Source: JBDSKH01 sp035495435 | GTDB taxonomy: Bacteria; Actinomycetota; Actinomycetes; Actinomycetales; Microbacteriaceae | Direction: 5' to 3' | Length of the DNA: 21,310 nucleotides | Assembly (NCBI GenBank): GCA_035495435.1 | Contig: DATJFV010000021.1 | Location: 1-21,310 of the forward strand | In this document: positions 20,038-21,310 of the stretch, piece by piece | Numbering within the stretch: position 1 is the first letter of the stretch | Layout: every line of letters begins with the position of its first letter | The notes under the pieces: generated by a model | Told to the model about the DNA's origin: nothing | The model's database searches: none | Seen by the model: the letters and a program-made list of their open reading frames with translations, nothing else | Program-made: the position numbers and the translations under genes

Positions 20038-20466
20038 TTACGCGAACCATCTCAGATCACTCGGTACTTGACCTCCGTGCTGACGAACAAATTCTCGAGC
20101 CACTTTTCGGGCCCGGTGCCACGAAGGAACTCTCAGCAACGAGTGAACCAAAAGGGTGACGCCAGCGACACCCATAAGCGCGGCAAAGGGAATGATCACC
20201 CACCCACTCAACTCCTCCAACTTGGTCAGGAGAAAGGCGCTGGTTCCTACGAACGCAGCACTCAGCGGGATATTGAGATAAGGGTTGTGCATCACCGGGG
20301 TGAGTGCATAAGCCCCACGACTGTGCCCGTGCGCTCGAGGGCCGAATCGGCCCGAAACCTTAGCAATCGCGGCTTCCAGATCTTGATCGGAGCCCGAACG
20401 AGTCTGATCTGCGTACCACCCCTCGCCTTCCCAAGGCAGCTGAATGTCGTCGCGCGAACCTTTCAC
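20038..20466 (-). CDS. Small two-helix membrane protein with cytoplasmic flanks
   Basis: A 142-aa protein. A hydrophilic N-terminal part of about 60 residues (WEGEGWYADQTRSGSDQDLE onwards) is followed by two membrane helices (about 67-84, NIPLSAAFVGTSAFLLTK, and 89-112, WVIIPFAALMGVAGVTLLVHSLL) and a basic tail (RVPSWHRARKVAREFVRQHG). GTG 20466 is the start because AAGGAG (20475-20480) precedes it by eight bases; the frame could open at GTG 20490, but that would place the ribosome site inside the gene. It lies upstream of the other minus-strand accessory genes and may be transcribed with them. No family recognised. Confidence 0.75.
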   Translation of the reverse strand: MKGSRDDIQLPWEGEGWYADQTRSGSDQDLEAAIAKVSGRFGPRAHGHSRGAYALTPVMHNPYLNIPLSAAFVGTSAFLLTKLEELSGWVIIPFAALMGVAGVTLLVHSLLRVPSWHRARKVAREFVRQHGGQVPSDLRWFA

Positions 20467-20519
20467 CAGAAGTACTCCTTGCCTCCCCACCGTGGTGGAC
20501 GCGTAGAAACTGCGACAGT

Positions 20520-20532
20520 CCTCATTTTGAGG
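20520..20532. promoter_or_regulatory. Short palindrome upstream of the 20466 gene
   Basis: CCTCA-TTT-TGAGG, a 5-bp inverted repeat, about 55 bases upstream of GTG 20466 in an otherwise empty promoter region. It could be an operator or chance. The stretch from 20467 to 20907 holds no certain gene; it contains this palindrome, a T-run (20608-20613), and the uncertain reading frame at 20698. Confidence 0.3.
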
Positions 20533-20697
20533 GACACTCGATCCGTGCTGTACCCCGTTGGCCCCCGCAGCCCTGCACCCGCCGTCGGCAAAGCTGCACC
20601 GCCGAACCTTTTTTCCACCCCGCGCGTCACGATTCGCTCCCCCGCGGCTCTACCTGAGTGAGGGGGCCGGGCCCCCGACGCAGAAAGGGGAGCGCCC

Positions 20698-20898
20698 ATG
20701 ATCGTGGGCTCGACGACTCCGCCGCCGGACCACCTCCGTCTCGCGGCGGGCTTTTGGGGAAATGTGCAGTCCCTTCGTTTCACCCGGCCCCCTCATCCGC
20801 CCCGCCACCGCCGTGCGTCGGCAATGATCCCCGGGGCGGATGAGCGGCTCGTCCGCGCGGACGAACTGCTGCTGCTCGGCGGCGACGCCGAGGGGTGA
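20698..20898 (+). CDS. Uncertain small reading frame with a ribosome binding site
   Basis: 66 codons from ATG 20698, preceded by AAAGGGGAG with good spacing. Residues 1-33 (MIVGSTTPPPDHLRLAAGFW onwards) have no known motif; the middle is a Pro/Arg/His run (RPPHPPRHRRAS) typical of GC-rich noncoding frames; the end (DERLVRADELLLLGGDAEG) looks coding-like. It converges on the ABC permease gene, ending nine bases before that gene's stop. A terminator-like hairpin lies inside it (20719-20749). It may be a short regulatory leader rather than a gene for a stable protein, or not coding at all. Confidence 0.32.
   Translation: MIVGSTTPPPDHLRLAAGFWGNVQSLRFTRPPHPPRHRRASAMIPGADERLVRADELLLLGGDAEG
20719..20755 (+). 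terminator. Terminator-like hairpin with T-run inside the 20698 frame
   Basis: CCGCCGC (20719-20725) pairs with GCGGCGG (20743-20749) over a 17-base loop and is followed by GCTTTTG. The 21 bases after ATG 20698 precede it, which is the spacing of a translation-sensitive attenuator. No plus-strand gene follows in the window. Confidence 0.35.
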
Positions 20899-20907
20899 CG
20901 GCCGCGG

Positions 20908-21310
20908 TCAGCTGATCCGACGGCGGTAGACCACCATCGAGACCGCATATGCGACCACGAGGATCCCGACGATCCACGCCAGCGCGACCCACAGCTCCGC
21001 GCCGACCGGCTGCTGCTGGAACAGCGCCCGGATCGAGTTGACGATCGAGGTGACCGGCTGGTTCTCGGCGAACCAGCGCACCGGCCCCGGCATCGACCCG
21101 GTCGGCACGAAGGCCGAGCTGAGGAACGGCAGGAAGATCAGCGGATAGCTGAACGCGCTCGCCCCGTCGACCGACTTGGCGGTGAGCCCGGGGATCACAG
21201 CCAGCCAGGTGAGCGCCAGCGTGAACAGCACCAAGATGCCGGCGACCGCGAGCCAGGCCCCGGCATCCGCCCCCGACCGGAAGCCGATCAGCAGCGCCAC
21301 ACCCACCACG
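20908..21310 (-). CDS. ABC-2 type transporter permease, C-terminal part (runs off the right edge)
   Basis: 134 codons of the 3' end are visible, ending at TGA 20908-20910. The residues show the last membrane helices of a DrrB-like ABC-2 permease: LLIGFRSGADAGAWLAVAGI, a helix VLFTLALTWLAVIPGL, then FSYPLIFLPFLSSAFVPTGS and the conserved MPGPVRWFAENQPVTSIVNS motif, a final helix (VALAWIVGILVVAYAVSMVVY), and a basic end RRRIS. Such permeases pair with an ATPase (DrrA-like), usually encoded just upstream, to export drugs or lipids. The ATPase gene would lie beyond the right edge. Codon use returns to the high-GC chromosomal type here. Confidence 0.92.
   Translation of the reverse strand, partial: VVGVALLIGFRSGADAGAWLAVAGILVLFTLALTWLAVIPGLTAKSVDGASAFSYPLIFLPFLSSAFVPTGSMPGPVRWFAENQPVTSIVNSIRALFQQQPVGAELWVALAWIVGILVVAYAVSMVVYRRRIS

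Noticed and set aside
19657..20661. 334-codon plus-strand frame across 19657-20661
   Set aside because: It overlaps two minus-strand genes, lacks a ribosome site, and its product has no coherent hydrophobic or domain pattern.
1..21310. CRISPR array, ribosomal RNA or prophage structural genes
   Set aside because: No regularly spaced repeats, no conserved rRNA segments and no phage structural or packaging motifs were seen in any part of the window.

Overview
The window looks like the chromosome of a high-GC actinobacterium, most likely of the Microbacteriaceae (Microbacterium-like). The reasons are the GC-rich codon third positions, tRNA genes without an encoded CCA, many promoters of the TAnnnT type placed so that transcripts start at the initiation codon, and protein families (PaaX-type regulator, HelR, DrrB-like ABC permease, Dps) typical of that group. 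The assignment is an inference from gene content, not from a marker gene.

Layout. (1) 1-874: the start of a GAF-type sensor kinase gene (minus, cut by the window edge) divergent from a NarL-type response regulator. (2) 890-6982: a roughly 6.1-kb island bounded by a perfect 24-bp direct repeat of the 3' end of a tRNA-Arg(ACG) gene; the intact tRNA is on the right. It is visibly richer in A+T than its flanks and carries a 1208-aa membrane-inserted KAP-type P-loop NTPase (minus), a two-gene cassette whose larger product resembles abortive-infection/HEPN-type proteins (plus), a gene relic and a broken IS481-type transposase. No integrase is visible. I read it as a small, immobilised phage-defence island. 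(3) 7154-8567: a membrane protein, Dps, and a small Cys-rich protein. (4) 8619-12389: a tightly overlapping tryptophan-degradation operon: tryptophan 2,3-dioxygenase, an amidohydrolase-superfamily enzyme, kynureninase and a PaaX-family regulator. The amidohydrolase occupies the place where an N-formylkynurenine formamidase is expected. (5) 12400-16174: flavodoxin-like protein, HelR (RNA polymerase-rescuing helicase-like ATPase) with a rifamycin-associated element in front of it, a small hypothetical protein, and an SRPBCC protein. (6) 16196-20466: a minus-strand accessory stretch of small, mostly unrecognised genes, including five (four membrane proteins plus a DUF6984-like protein) of which the first four overlap by stop/start and which share one leaderless promoter, plus a lipoprotein preceded by a 34-codon reading frame. 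(7) 20908-end: the C-terminal half of an ABC-2 type permease, cut by the window edge.

How it works together. The kyn operon should convert tryptophan to anthranilate, with the terminal PaaX-like gene a natural candidate for its repressor acting at the palindromes around the promoter at 8593-8619. HelR with its element suggests rifamycin-inducible protection of RNA polymerase. The most novel candidates are the amidohydrolase as a third type of formylkynurenine formamidase, the tRNA-bounded KAP/Abi-like island, and the coupled membrane-protein operon at 16196-18215.
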